A stretch of 64,000 bases of DNA from Planctomycetes bacterium ADurb.Bin069 (lineage in GTDB: Bacteria; Planctomycetota; UBA8108; UBA8890; UBA8898). This document shows, in pieces, positions 17,406 through 27,824 of the stretch. The translations under genes and the position numbers were made by a program. The notes under the pieces are model-generated. The model was not told where the DNA came from. It saw nothing but the letters and a program-made list of their open reading frames with translations, and did no database searches. Location: contig MWEK01000014.1 of assembly GCA_002070955.1 (NCBI GenBank), forward strand, positions 52,872-116,871. Direction: 5' to 3'. Each line of letters starts with the position of its first letter. Positions within the stretch are counted from its first letter, which is position 1.

Positions 17406-19934
17406 TCAACGCCACTCGTGCTTCCGGTAGCGCCGCGCGAGCTCCTGCTTGAGCTTCGGGTAGTGGTTGCGCCAAAAGCCGGCCAGGTCGTCGGTGATCT
17501 GCACGGGCCGGTTGCTCGGCGCGAGAATGTGGATGACGAGGCGCACCTTCCCGCCCGCGACGGCCGGCGGTTCGCGCACGTCGTACAGGTCCTGGATGCG
17601 CGCCGCGAAGAAGGGCGGGGAACCGGGCGCGTAGACGATCTTCGCCCGCCGGCCGCCGGGCAGGCGCAGATCCTCGGGCGCGAGCCGTTCCACGCGCGCA
17701 GCCTGGTCGGGGTTGTGCCAGGCCTTGAGAAGGGGCAGCACCGGCCGCCGCGCGACTTCCCGGGCCGTGGTCGCGCCCCAGCAGAGCTGCTCGAGGACGG
17801 CGCGCTTGTCCTCCTCGCCGAAGGGCGCGATCCCGTCCTCGGGACACCACGCCGCCGCGCAGTTGACCCGCGCGATCCACTGCTCCGCCGCCTGGTGCCA
17901 GTGCGGGAGCGCGATCTCGCCGCGCTCGACGGCGTCGGCGAGCAGCTTCGCCGCCGCCTCCCTCGGGACTTCGCCGGAGCGGGTGCAGCCGATCTCCAGG
18001 TCGAGGAAGAACCGGCGCCTGAACACGGCGACGCATTGCTGCGCGGCGTCGTAGGCCGGCTCCTCGCGAACGGAGCAGGCGTGGGGGAAGAGCTGCGCGA
18101 GCCACTCCTCCCGGACGGCCGTGGCCAACGCGAGCCTGATCGATCCGCTTCCGCGCGCGCCCTCGATCTCGTTGATCTCCGCCGCGACGAAAAGCTCGTG
18201 CTCGCGGGCGCAGCTCTCGCCCGCCAGCACGCCTTTGCGGCCCCGCGTCAAGTTGCAGCCCAGCGCCGCGGCGGACTTCTTGCGCGCGAGCCGGTCGGCG
18301 AAGCCCGCCAGCACGCAGCGGCAGATGTCGTCCTCGCCGGCGCGCTCCGCGAGGGGCAGACCCTCGCCGCGGGCGATGGCGAGGAAGCGGTCGGCGAGCA
18401 GGTCCACCCTGCGGGCGGCGGCGGGGTTGAAGCCCGCGCTCCGGCAGGCGCCCGCGTCGAAGCTGCGTTGGGCGCAGCGGCGCCACGCGCGCATGATCGG
18501 CATGAAGTCGGAGCGGTCGCCGGGTTCGGGGCGGATCGCCGCCGCCGGCGCGCCGCGGGACCGCGGGAGAAGCTGCGGCTCCTGCGCCAGCGCGGCGATC
18601 AAGGCCGCGCTGGGCACGCAGGCCCGGGCGCCGGCCTCGATCAGCATGCGCGCGAAGCGCGGGTGGATGGGGAAGGCGAGCATGCGGCGCCCGAGGGCGG
18701 TGATGGCGCCGTCGACCCCCTCCGTCGCGCCCAGGTCGGCGAGCAGGCGCTCGGCGTGGTCCCGCGCCAACGGCTCGGGCGGTTCCAACCACGGGAACGA
18801 GGCCGTATCCGCGACTCCCAGGCCCTTGAGCGCCAGAAAGGCTTCGCTCAGATCGACGCGCTTGATCTCGGGCAGGTCGAAGGGGGGCCTGAGCCCCTGC
18901 TCGCGCTCGGTCCAGAGGCGCACGCAGCGGCCCGGCGCGGTTCTGCCGGCGCGGCCGGCGCGCTGGTCGGCCGAGGCGCGGCTCACGCGTTCGATCCAGA
19001 GCGTGTCGATGCCCCGGCGCGGGTCGAAGCGCGGCACGCGCGCCAGACCGCTGTCGACGACCAGGCGGATGCCGGGAATCGTCAGGGAGGTCTCGGCGAC
19101 GTTGGTGGCCACGATGATCTTGCGGCGGTCCTGCTCGGCGAACGCCGCGTCCTGGTCCCCGGGGGGCAGGTCGCCGTGGAGCGGGAGCAGGACGCAGTCC
19201 GCCGCGGCGGGCGAGGCCCGCAGAGCCGCGAGGGTGCGCCGGATCTCGTGGGCGCCGGGCATGAAGATCAGGACATCCCCGGGGACGCCGGCGCGGGCGC
19301 ACCGGCGGAAGGCGTCGGCGGCGGCATCCCAGACTTGCTCCTCGGCGCCGGGCGGACTTTCCAGGTACTCGATCTCCACGGGGAACGGGCGAACCTCGGC
19401 GCGGACGGCGGGCGCGGGGGCCAGGTGGGCCGCGACGAGCTCGGTGGCCAGCGTCGCCGACATGACGACGAGCCGCAGGTCGGGGCGCGTGGAGCGCTGG
19501 AGCTGGAGCGCGCGCGCCAGCGCGATGTCGCCGGCCAGGTGCCGCTCGTGGAACTCGTCGAACACGATGCAGGTCGTGTCGGCGAGGTCGGGATCCGCGA
19601 GCATCCGGCGCAGGAGCACGCCCTCGGTGATGAAGACGATCCGGCTCCGCGCGGACAGGATCTTCTCGAAGCGCATTTGGCAGCCGACCTCGGCGCCGAG
19701 TTCCGTTCCCCGCAGCGCGGCCACGCGCCGGGCGAGCATGCGCGCCGCCAGGCGGCGCGGCTGGAGCACGAGCACGCGGCCTTCGCCGGCCAGTCCGCGG
19801 TCAAGCAGCATCTGGGGGACGTGCGTCGACTTGCCGGCGCCTGCCGGCGCCTGGATGATGCCGCGCGGGCAGGTCTCGAGCGCGCGGACGATGTCCTCCT
19901 CGACGGCGTGGATGGGAAGAAGCTCGCGGGCCAT
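17406..19934 (-). CDS. hrpB: ATP-dependent helicase HrpB
   Basis: 842 residues, the normal HrpB length. DEAH-type motifs are in order: Walker A GAGKST near residues 32-37, DEFH at 126-129 (the form used in place of DEAH), MSAT near 158-161, then TNVAETSLTIPGI and QRAGRAGR of the second RecA-like domain, followed by helicase-associated (HA2-like) and the HrpB-specific C-terminal regions. It is a cytoplasmic RNA/DNA helicase of uncertain role. I chose the ATG at 19934. A TATGAT at 19945-19950 lies so close that the transcript may be leaderless. The alternative GTG at 19952 would overlap that -10. The gene is divergent from the CotH gene. Confidence 0.93.
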   Translation of the reverse strand: MARELLPIHAVEEDIVRALETCPRGIIQAPAGAGKSTHVPQMLLDRGLAGEGRVLVLQPRRLAARMLARRVAALRGTELGAEVGCQMRFEKILSARSRIVFITEGVLLRRMLADPDLADTTCIVFDEFHERHLAGDIALARALQLQRSTRPDLRLVVMSATLATELVAAHLAPAPAVRAEVRPFPVEIEYLESPPGAEEQVWDAAADAFRRCARAGVPGDVLIFMPGAHEIRRTLAALRASPAAADCVLLPLHGDLPPGDQDAAFAEQDRRKIIVATNVAETSLTIPGIRLVVDSGLARVPRFDPRRGIDTLWIERVSRASADQRAGRAGRTAPGRCVRLWTEREQGLRPPFDLPEIKRVDLSEAFLALKGLGVADTASFPWLEPPEPLARDHAERLLADLGATEGVDGAITALGRRMLAFPIHPRFARMLIEAGARACVPSAALIAALAQEPQLLPRSRGAPAAAIRPEPGDRSDFMPIMRAWRRCAQRSFDAGACRSAGFNPAAARRVDLLADRFLAIARGEGLPLAERAGEDDICRCVLAGFADRLARKKSAAALGCNLTRGRKGVLAGESCAREHELFVAAEINEIEGARGSGSIRLALATAVREEWLAQLFPHACSVREEPAYDAAQQCVAVFRRRFFLDLEIGCTRSGEVPREAAAKLLADAVERGEIALPHWHQAAEQWIARVNCAAAWCPEDGIAPFGEEDKRAVLEQLCWGATTAREVARRPVLPLLKAWHNPDQAARVERLAPEDLRLPGGRRAKIVYAPGSPPFFAARIQDLYDVREPPAVAGGKVRLVIHILAPSNRPVQITDDLAGFWRNHYPKLKQELARRYRKHEWR

Positions 19935-19969
19935 AGGGATCCCATCATACACCGCCCTCGGCGCATGCG

Positions 19970-19998
19970 TTGCCCGCGGTGCGCCTGGCCCCTATACT
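19970..19998 (+). promoter_or_regulatory. Promoter of the CotH/lamin-tail/dockerin gene
   Basis: TTGCCC, 17-base spacer, TATACT. It also decides the start: an upstream TTG start at 19970 would coincide with the -35, so translation must begin later, at 20069. Confidence 0.7.
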
Positions 19999-20068
19999 AG
20001 AACCCATCCGCCCGCGGAGCGCGGCCCGGCGAGGATCCCGCGCCCCCGCCCTTGAGAAACGGAGCCGC

Positions 20069-23000
20069 ATGAGGAAAGTCTGCGCGTCGTTCATTCTGCT
20101 GGCGGCCGCGGCGCGCGCCGCGGCGCCGGACATCAGCGAGTTCATGGCGGCGAACATGACGACGCTGAGAGATGAGGACGGCGACGCCGCGGACTGGATC
20201 GAGATCCGCAACCCCGGGTCGAAGCCCCGGAGCCTCGCGGGCTGGCACCTGACCGATGACCCCGGCGAACTGGACAAATGGACCTTCCCGGCGGTGTCCC
20301 TGCCCGGCGGCGGCTACCTCGTCGTGTTCGCGTCGGGCAAGAACCGGCGCGACCCGGCCGGCAATCTGCACACGAACTTCCGGCTGAACGCCGGCGGGGA
20401 GTACCTGGCCCTGGTGGAGCCTGGCGGCAAGGCGGTCGCGCGGGAGTTCGCCCCCGCGTTTCCGCCTCAAAAGACGGATTTCTCCTACGGCATCGGCTTG
20501 CGGATGTGGGTCACCGAGATCGTGCCGGTGGACGCGCCGCTGCGGGTGCTCGTGCCGCCGGACGACTCGCTCGGGCGCTTGTGGACGGGCGGCGCCGAGC
20601 CCTTCGACGACAGCGGCTGGCTCAGCGGCGCGGGCGGCGTCGGCTACGCCGCCAAGGTGCCGGGATTCCTGGTCCGCAACTACCTGGCCAACACCGGCGT
20701 CTGCAGTCTCGGAACCGCCGAGCAGGTCGTCGCCCTTCCCTCGCTCCAGAGCAGGGTGACCGTTGCCAACACGCCGGTGGTGGATTTCGCGGGGAACGGC
20801 GCCTCCGGCCACTACAACCGCGATCTGCTCTTTCCGGGCGCGGCGCCCGGCGTCGACGAGGACAACTTCGCCGTTCTGGCCACGGGGATCGTGACGATTC
20901 CCGAGGCGGGCCCGTGGACCTTCGGCGTCATGAGCGACGACGGATTCGTCCTCGATCTCAGCAACGGCGTCGATTCGTTCCGGATCTCGTATCCCGACCC
21001 GCGCGGCCCCGCCGACACGCTCGGCGTCTTCAACGTGACCGCGCCGGGGGAGTACGAGCTGCGCCTTCTAATGTACGAGTGCGGCGGCGGCGCCATGGTG
21101 GAGCTCTTCGCGGCGCGGGGCGGCTTCGCCGCGTGGAACTCCGCGAGCTTCCGCCTCGTGGGCGATACGGCGGGCGGCGGGCTCGCGGTGGTTTCCGATC
21201 CCGCCGAGGGCGAGGCTTCCGGCGGCCTGAGCCCTTTGATCGGGACCGATCTGGAGGGCGCCATGCGCGGCGTCGGCGCGAGCGTCTACGTGCGCATCCC
21301 CTTCACGGTGGACGACCCGGCCGCTTTCGAGAATCTCTTTCTGCGCATGCGCTACGAGGACGGCTTCGTCGCCTATCTGAACGGCGTCGAGGCGGCCCGG
21401 CGCAACGCCCCGGCCCAACTCTCCCATGTGTCGCGCGCCACCTCCGACCGCGCCCTCGCCGCGGCGCTTGTCAGGGAGGATATCGACATCTCCGCCATGC
21501 TCAGCGTCCTCCGGCCGGGAGCGAACCTGCTGGCGTTCCACGGGCTGAACGACACGCCGGCGAGCCTGGATTTCCTTCTGGCGGCGGAGCTGGCGCAGAT
21601 CCGAATCGAGCCGGGCATCGCCGGCTTTTTCGCGACGCCGACGCCCGGCGGCCCCAACGCGCCGGTCTTCGACGATTTCGTCCGGGACGCGCGCTTCTCG
21701 GTGGAGCGCGGCTTTTTCTCCGTGCCCTTCGAGGTTGAAATCGAGACCGACACGCACGACGCCGAGATCCGCTACACCCTGGACGGCACGCGGCCCACGG
21801 CGGAGCAGGGCGCGGTGTACACCGGCCCCATCGCGGTCGCGCAGACGACATGCCTGCGCGCGGCGGCGTTCCGGGAGGGCTTCATTCCCGCCAACGTCGC
21901 GACGCAGACGTACATTTTCCTCGACGACGTGATTCGTCAGGATTACCAGGCGACGCTGAATCGGGGCTTTCCGCCCCGGTGGGGCGACACGACGCCGGAC
22001 TACGGCATGGACCCGCGGGTCATCGGGCAAGGCGGCGGGGATCTCTTCGGCGGCAAGTACTCGGCGACGATCAAGGACGACCTGCTGAGCCTACCGACGA
22101 TGTCCATCGTGCTCCCCGTCGACGACCTTTTCGGGCCCAACGGCATCTACACGAACTCGGTCCAGCGCGGGGTGGGCTACGAGCGCGCGGCATCGGTGGA
22201 GCTTCTCTATCCCGACGGTGCGGGCGGATTCCAGGAGGACTGCGGGCTCAGGATCCAGGGCGGCGCCTTCCGCAATCACGGCCTGACGTTGAAGCACTCC
22301 TTCCGGCTGCTCTTTAAAGGCATCTACGGCGCCACCAAGCTCAGGTATCCCCTTTTCGGCCCCGGCGGGCCGGACCGCTTCGACACGATCACGCTGCGGG
22401 CCAACGCCAACGACAGCTACGCGTTGGCCGGAGCGGGCGGCCGCGCGCTCTACGTGCGCGACACGGTCATGCGCGGTTTCGCGCTCGACATGGGGCAGCC
22501 CGCCTGCCGCGACAGGTTCGTCCACCTGTACCTGAACGGCGTCTACTGGGGCGTGTACAACCCCGTCGAGCGGGCCGATGCGTCCTTCTCCGCCACGTAT
22601 TTCGGCGGCGACAAGGCGGACTGGGATGTCATCGTCCAGGGCAACTATCCGACGGAAGGCACCGGCGACGCTTGGAACCGTCTCCTCGGGTTGTGCGCGG
22701 AGGGATTCTCCACGCTGTATCAGTACTGCCGCGTCCAGGGCCGCAACGTCGACGGCACGCCGAACCCCCTTCTGCCCAACTTGATCGAGGTCCGAAACTA
22801 CATCGACTACATGATCGTCAACCTCTACGGCGGCAACACCGACTGGCCCCACAACAATTGGCGCGTTTCCCGGAACCGCGACGGAAGGGCGGGATTCAGG
22901 TTCTATCTGTGGGACACCGAATTCGCGCTGGGGCTGGCCTCCGATCTCTACACGAACCTCACGGGAGTCGCCAACGGGGTGGCGGTGCCCTGGGCGGCGC

Positions 23001-24925
23001 TGAGGCAGAACGCCGAGTTCCGCATGCTGCTCGCCGATAGAATCAACGCGCATTTCCACAACGGCGGCGCGCTCGCCGTCGATCCGCGCGCGCCCTGGTG
23101 GAATCCGGCGCGCCCCGAGTGCAACCGCCCGGCGGCCCGATTCCGGGCGACCTGCGATCTGGTCGAGCGCGCCATGGTGGCGGAGTCCGCCCGCTGGGGC
23201 GACATGCACAACGGCCGCCTGTGCACCCGCGACGAGCACTGGGCGAAGGAGCGCGACAACCTCCTGGCCAACTACTTCCCCGCGCGCTCGGCCAAGGTCG
23301 TTCAGCAGTTTCGCGATGCCGGGCTCTATCCGCCCGTGGAGGCCCCGGTGTTCAGCCGGCACGGCGGCGCGATCGACCCGATCTTCGTGCTGCGCGTGAA
23401 CGCGGCCGAAGGCACGGTGTACTACACCCTGGACGGCAGCGATCCGCGTCTGGTCGGCGGCGCCGCGGCGCCGGGCGCCGCCGTGTACGTGGACGGCCTG
23501 ACCGAGACGATCCTCGGCGAGTATGCGCCCTGCCGGGTCTTGGTGCCCCGGGACGGCGCGCTCGGGACCGCCTGGACCGGGGCCGACTTCGACGATTCGG
23601 AGTGGCGCGCCGGCGCCATGGGCGTCGGTTTCGAACTCGAGACGGGCTACGAGCCCTACCTGTGGACTTCCGTGCGCGAGGAGATGTACGGGACGAACGC
23701 GTCGGTGTACATTCGCGTACCGTTCGTGATCGAGAACGTCGCGGACGTCGCGGCGCTCGCCATGGACATGCGCTACGACGATGGATTCATCGCCTATATC
23801 AACGGGAGGGCGGTGGCGATGCGCAACGCGCCCATGTTCCCCTCGTGGAATTCCCGCGCGACGGCGTCCCGCCCCGACGCCGAGGCGGTGGTGCCCGAGA
23901 GGATCAAGGTGGAGAACGCGGCGGAGTTCCTGCGCCCGGGCGCTAACATTCTAGCCATCCACGGCCTGAACCATCGAGTGGATTCCTCCGACATGCTGAT
24001 CTCGGCGACGCTGGAGGCGACGCTGCTTGAGGGCGGGGGAATCCCGCTGGCCGAAACGACGCTGGTGCGGGCCCGCGCCCGCCTCCGCGGCCAGTGGAGC
24101 GCCATCACCGAGGCCGTCTTCCATGTCTTTCGCCCCCTCGATGCCCTGCGGATCACGGAGATCATGTACCACCCCCTCGACGAGGAGACGGTGGACGGGG
24201 ACGCCTTCGAATTCATCGAGCTCAAGAACACCGGGGGCGAAATCCTGGACCTGAGCGGCGTCGCGTTCACCGAGGGGATCAGATTCGCCTTCCCCGAGGG
24301 GAGCGTGCTGGGGCCCGGCGGCTTCCTCCTTCTGGTGGCGGACTACGCCGCGTTCCAGTCCCGCTACCCCGGCGTCGAGGCGGTCTTCGGCGTGTACGAC
24401 GGGAAGCTGTCCAACAGCGGGGAGCGGATCGTGCTGGCCGATGCGAACGGCGACGCGCTTTTCGACTTCACCTACGGCGATGCGCCTCCCTGGCCCGCCG
24501 CGGCGGACGGCGGGGGGGCTTCGCTCGTACCGGTCGACCCGGCCTCTCCGGGCGATCTCAATTCTCCCTCCTACTGGTGCGCAAGCGCCTGGCTCGGCGG
24601 CTCTCCCGGAGAGGACGATCCGGGCGGCTTGACGGAGGGCGGCTGGCAGGTGCCCGGCGACATCAACCAGGACGGCAGGCTCGATATCTCCGATGCCGTG
24701 AGCACGCTGCGCGCGCTGTTCGGCGGCGCTCCGGCGCGGCTTCCGTGCCAGGGCGCCGGCCCCGGCGACGGCGGGAACCGCCTGCTCCTCGATCTGAACG
24801 CCGACGCGCGCGTCGACATTGCCGACGTGATTCACCTGCTCGGCTACCTGTTCGCCAAGGGTCCGAGTCCGGCGCTCGGCGTGCGCTGCACGCGCATCGC
24901 CGGCTGCCCGAGCGCCTGCCGCTGA
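20069..24925 (+). CDS. Giant secreted protein: lamin-tail domains, CotH kinase-like domain, chitobiase-type modules, dockerin
   Basis: 1,618 residues from the ATG at 20069, giving signal peptide MRKVCASFILLAAAARAAA. Order of parts: lamin-tail domain about 20-130 (ADWIEIRN, LAGWHLTDD); a PA14-like or jelly-roll region about 150-400 (FGVMSDDGFVLDLSNG); a chitobiase-type module near 560 (IRYTLDGTRPT); a CotH kinase-like domain about 670-980 (FVHLYLNGVYWGVYN, FRFYLWDTEFALG); a second chitobiase-type module near 1110 (VYYTLDGSDPR); a second lamin-tail domain about 1360-1480 (FEFIELKNTGG); and a dockerin-like EF-hand pair about 1527-1597 (DINQDGRLDISDAV, LNADARVDIADVIHLLGYLF). CotH-type proteins can be secreted protein kinases. 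Such combinations in planctomycetes are surface or secreted proteins of unknown role. It is probably a single-gene transcript. Confidence 0.88.
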   Translation: MRKVCASFILLAAAARAAAPDISEFMAANMTTLRDEDGDAADWIEIRNPGSKPRSLAGWHLTDDPGELDKWTFPAVSLPGGGYLVVFASGKNRRDPAGNLHTNFRLNAGGEYLALVEPGGKAVAREFAPAFPPQKTDFSYGIGLRMWVTEIVPVDAPLRVLVPPDDSLGRLWTGGAEPFDDSGWLSGAGGVGYAAKVPGFLVRNYLANTGVCSLGTAEQVVALPSLQSRVTVANTPVVDFAGNGASGHYNRDLLFPGAAPGVDEDNFAVLATGIVTIPEAGPWTFGVMSDDGFVLDLSNGVDSFRISYPDPRGPADTLGVFNVTAPGEYELRLLMYECGGGAMVELFAARGGFAAWNSASFRLVGDTAGGGLAVVSDPAEGEASGGLSPLIGTDLEGAMRGVGASVYVRIPFTVDDPAAFENLFLRMRYEDGFVAYLNGVEAARRNAPAQLSHVSRATSDRALAAALVREDIDISAMLSVLRPGANLLAFHGLNDTPASLDFLLAAELAQIRIEPGIAGFFATPTPGGPNAPVFDDFVRDARFSVERGFFSVPFEVEIETDTHDAEIRYTLDGTRPTAEQGAVYTGPIAVAQTTCLRAAAFREGFIPANVATQTYIFLDDVIRQDYQATLNRGFPPRWGDTTPDYGMDPRVIGQGGGDLFGGKYSATIKDDLLSLPTMSIVLPVDDLFGPNGIYTNSVQRGVGYERAASVELLYPDGAGGFQEDCGLRIQGGAFRNHGLTLKHSFRLLFKGIYGATKLRYPLFGPGGPDRFDTITLRANANDSYALAGAGGRALYVRDTVMRGFALDMGQPACRDRFVHLYLNGVYWGVYNPVERADASFSATYFGGDKADWDVIVQGNYPTEGTGDAWNRLLGLCAEGFSTLYQYCRVQGRNVDGTPNPLLPNLIEVRNYIDYMIVNLYGGNTDWPHNNWRVSRNRDGRAGFRFYLWDTEFALGLASDLYTNLTGVANGVAVPWAALRQNAEFRMLLADRINAHFHNGGALAVDPRAPWWNPARPECNRPAARFRATCDLVERAMVAESARWGDMHNGRLCTRDEHWAKERDNLLANYFPARSAKVVQQFRDAGLYPPVEAPVFSRHGGAIDPIFVLRVNAAEGTVYYTLDGSDPRLVGGAAAPGAAVYVDGLTETILGEYAPCRVLVPRDGALGTAWTGADFDDSEWRAGAMGVGFELETGYEPYLWTSVREEMYGTNASVYIRVPFVIENVADVAALAMDMRYDDGFIAYINGRAVAMRNAPMFPSWNSRATASRPDAEAVVPERIKVENAAEFLRPGANILAIHGLNHRVDSSDMLISATLEATLLEGGGIPLAETTLVRARARLRGQWSAITEAVFHVFRPLDALRITEIMYHPLDEETVDGDAFEFIELKNTGGEILDLSGVAFTEGIRFAFPEGSVLGPGGFLLLVADYAAFQSRYPGVEAVFGVYDGKLSNSGERIVLADANGDALFDFTYGDAPPWPAAADGGGASLVPVDPASPGDLNSPSYWCASAWLGGSPGEDDPGGLTEGGWQVPGDINQDGRLDISDAVSTLRALFGGAPARLPCQGAGPGDGGNRLLLDLNADARVDIADVIHLLGYLFAKGPSPALGVRCTRIAGCPSACR

Positions 24926-24948
24926 GAAATCCGCGCGGGCTGCCCGCG

Positions 24949-24977
24949 TTGCGCGGGCTTCCTTCCTCGGCGACAAT
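24949..24977 (+). promoter_or_regulatory. Possible promoter of the alpha-L-rhamnosidase gene
   Basis: TTGCGC, 17-base spacer, GACAAT, 55 bases before the start at 25032. It is weaker than the others in the window. Confidence 0.45.
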
Positions 24978-25031
24978 GCCTGGATAGCAGGCCGCCTCAC
25001 CCGAGACCGCGGCGGCCGAGGAGGACCAGTC

Positions 25032-27740
25032 ATGCGGTTCATTTTTTCTTCGGCGGCGGCGATCCTTCTCGGGATCGCCGGCGCGGCGGCGGGCGCGGGC
25101 GCGTCCGTCGAGGTCGCCGATCCGCGCTGCGAGTATCTCAAGAACCCGCTGGGCATCGACGCGCGGGAGCCGCGCCTGAGCTGGAAGCTCGCCGCCGTGA
25201 ACCCGCGCGCCCGCGGACTGGTCCAAACGGCGTACCGCGTGATCGTGGCCAGCACGCCGGAGTTGTGCGCGCGGGACAAGGGCGACCTGTGGGACAGCGG
25301 CGAGGTGGCATCGGATCGGTCGGCGCACATCGTGTACCAGGGCAGGCCGCTTGCGTCGGGCATGCGCTGCGTGTGGAAGGTCCAAGTGCGCGACGGGCGG
25401 GGCGCCCGCTCGGCGTGGAGCGCGCCCGCCTTCTGGACGATGGGCTTGCTCGATGCCGCCGAATGGACCGGCGCGTGGATCGGCGCGGACCGCCGCTTTG
25501 CCGGAGGGCAGGGGGCGCCGCCCGACAACGATGTGCCGGATCCGTGGCTCCGGAAGACGTTCACGCTGGACCGCGTTCCCGCCCGCGCCGTGGCCTACGT
25601 CGCGTCGGTGGGGTATCACGAGCTTTACGTCAACGGCAAAAAGGCGGGCGACGCGGTGCTCGCGCCCAGCGTCGCCGAGAACGGCGTGCGCGCCCGGTAC
25701 GTGACCTACGAGATCGCGCCGCTCCTGCGCGAGGGCGCCAACGCGATCGGAATCTGGCTGGGCGTCTCGTGGTCCATCTTTCCGCACTTCGCCGCGGCGG
25801 ACAGGCCGAAAACGCCCATCGTCCTGGCGCAGATCGAAATCGAGGACGAGGCGGGGGCGCGGACGCGCATCGCCACCGACGCCACCTGGCGCGCGCGTCC
25901 CAGCCCGAACCTGCTTCTGGGCGTCTGGAACTTCATGAACTTCGGCGGCGAGCGCTGGAACGCCGCCGAGGATGCGCCGGACTGGTGCGCGCCCGATTAC
26001 GACGATTCGACCTGGGCCAAGGCCGCGGCCTACGCGGTCCCGCTGCGGCTCTCGGCGGAGATGGTGGAGCCGAATCGCCTGATCAAGGAAATCCGCCCCG
26101 TCGCCGTCGAGGAGATCGAAAACGGCGCCTACCTCGTCGACATGGGCGTCAACTTCGCGGGCTGGTTCCAGATCGAGCTCGAGGGCCGGCCGCACGCCGA
26201 GATCACGCTGCGGTTCTCCGAGGATCCGCGCAAGCCCATCACGCACAACCTCCGCAGCGTCTGCATCCTCGGCCCGTCGGGGAAGGCCGTGTTCAAGAAC
26301 CGCTTCAATTACGCCGTTGGGCGCTGGGTGCGGATTCTCGGCCTGGAGAAGAAGCCCGCGCCGGGCGCCATCCGCGGGTGGCTGGTGCGGAGCGACTACG
26401 CGCGCGCCGGACATTTCGAATGCGCCGACGCCCTTCTGAACCGCATCTACGAGACGACGCTCTGGACCTTCGAGAACCTGAGCCTCGGCGGGTACGTGGT
26501 GGACTGCCCGCAGCGCGAGCGCATGGGTTACGGCGGCGACGGGCACGCCACCACGGAGACGGGGCTCTGCAACTACGATCTGGGAGCCTTCTACACCAAG
26601 TGGGCGCAGGACTGGCGCGATGTCCAGGGCGCGGACGGCAACCTGCCCTACACCGCGCCGACGCGCTGGGGCGGGGGCGGCCCGGCGTGGAGCGGGTTCT
26701 GCATCACTCTCCCCTGGCTGGTCTACGAGCGCTACGGCGACACGCGCATCCTCCGGGACAATTTTCACACCATGACACGCTGGCTGGCCTTCCTCGAAAC
26801 GAAGGCCCGCGGGGACCTGCTGGCCAGGTGGGGCGGCGAGTGGGATTTCCTCGGCGACTGGCTCTGGCCCGGCGCCGAGGGCGTCAACGGCGACACCGAG
26901 GAAACGCTCTTCTTCAACAACTGCTACTGGGTCTACAACCTGACCACGGCGGCGCGCGCCGCCGACGTCCTGGGGCGGCGGGCGGAGGCCGAGGGCTACC
27001 GGGCGCGCGCCACCCAGGTCCGCGAGGCGATCCAGCGGAGGTTCTACCTTCCCGAGGCGAAGAGCTACGTCAACGGCTTCCAGGCCTACCGCGCCATGGC
27101 GCTCCTCGTCGGCCTGCCGCCGGAAGAGGAGCGCGCCGCGGTGTGGAAGGGTCTGGAGGACGAGATCCTCGTGGCGCGCAAGGGGCACTTTCACGCGGGC
27201 ATCACGGGCGGGGCCTTCCTCATGAAGACCCTGCGGGCGGCCGGCCGCGACGACCTGGTGCACGCCATGGCCACCAAGGAGGACTACCCGAGCTTCGGCG
27301 ACATGCTCAGGAGGGGCGCGACGACGCTGTGGGAGTCCTGGGAAGGCGGCGACCTGTCGCTGCTTCACAGCTCGTACCTGTGGATCGGCGCCTGGTTCAT
27401 CGACGGGCTCGGCGGCATCAAGGTCGATCCCGAAACGCCGGGATTCAAGCGCTTCATCGTGAAGCCGGGCCTGGTCGCGGGGCTCCCATGGGCGCGGTCG
27501 CGCTACGAGTCGCTCTACGGGACCATCGTGAGCGAATGGAGAATCGAGGGTGGGACGAAAAGCTTCGCCGTCACCGTGCCGCCCAACACGACGGCCGTGT
27601 TCATTGCGCCGGGCGGCGACAAGATCACGGAAAGCGGCGCGCCGCTGGAGCAGGCCGCGGGCGTGACGGTGGTGCGGGCGACTGCCTCCGAGATCGTGCT
27701 CGAGCTGGCCAGCGGCAGGTATCTTTTCGACGTGAAGTGA
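25032..27740 (+). CDS. Secreted alpha-L-rhamnosidase (GH78)
   Basis: 902 residues with signal peptide (FIFSSAAAILLGIAGAAAGAGA). The N-terminal Ig-like domain starts with the GH78 signature CEYLKNPLGIDAREPRLSW. Rhamnosidase concanavalin-like domains follow, then the (alpha/alpha)6 barrel with VVDCPQRERMGYGGDGH, where the acidic residues of the catalytic and rhamnose-binding site lie, and TTLWESWEGGDLSLLHS. It releases terminal alpha-L-rhamnose from plant or microbial glycans. GAGGAGGA stands before the ATG. A sugar porter gene with its own promoter follows, which fits a rhamnose-glycan use cluster. Confidence 0.93.
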   Translation: MRFIFSSAAAILLGIAGAAAGAGASVEVADPRCEYLKNPLGIDAREPRLSWKLAAVNPRARGLVQTAYRVIVASTPELCARDKGDLWDSGEVASDRSAHIVYQGRPLASGMRCVWKVQVRDGRGARSAWSAPAFWTMGLLDAAEWTGAWIGADRRFAGGQGAPPDNDVPDPWLRKTFTLDRVPARAVAYVASVGYHELYVNGKKAGDAVLAPSVAENGVRARYVTYEIAPLLREGANAIGIWLGVSWSIFPHFAAADRPKTPIVLAQIEIEDEAGARTRIATDATWRARPSPNLLLGVWNFMNFGGERWNAAEDAPDWCAPDYDDSTWAKAAAYAVPLRLSAEMVEPNRLIKEIRPVAVEEIENGAYLVDMGVNFAGWFQIELEGRPHAEITLRFSEDPRKPITHNLRSVCILGPSGKAVFKNRFNYAVGRWVRILGLEKKPAPGAIRGWLVRSDYARAGHFECADALLNRIYETTLWTFENLSLGGYVVDCPQRERMGYGGDGHATTETGLCNYDLGAFYTKWAQDWRDVQGADGNLPYTAPTRWGGGGPAWSGFCITLPWLVYERYGDTRILRDNFHTMTRWLAFLETKARGDLLARWGGEWDFLGDWLWPGAEGVNGDTEETLFFNNCYWVYNLTTAARAADVLGRRAEAEGYRARATQVREAIQRRFYLPEAKSYVNGFQAYRAMALLVGLPPEEERAAVWKGLEDEILVARKGHFHAGITGGAFLMKTLRAAGRDDLVHAMATKEDYPSFGDMLRRGATTLWESWEGGDLSLLHSSYLWIGAWFIDGLGGIKVDPETPGFKRFIVKPGLVAGLPWARSRYESLYGTIVSEWRIEGGTKSFAVTVPPNTTAVFIAPGGDKITESGAPLEQAAGVTVVRATASEIVLELASGRYLFDVK

Positions 27741-27758
27741 GGGCGCCGGCGCGGCCGG

Positions 27759-27787
27759 TTGCCCTGAGGGGGCGCAGTCTCTATCAT
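27759..27787 (+). promoter_or_regulatory. Promoter of the sugar porter gene
   Basis: TTGCCC, 17-base spacer, TATCAT, about 37 bases before the GTG start at 27825. Confidence 0.65.
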
Positions 27788-27824
27788 TGGCGGCGCGCCT
27801 GGCGCGAACGAGAAAGGTGCGGCG

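Noticed and set aside
24931..24960. Terminator after the CotH gene (CCGCGC...GCGCGG inverted repeat)
   Set aside because: There is no T-run, and the repeat overlaps the likely -35 of the next gene, so it may be chance in GC-rich DNA.
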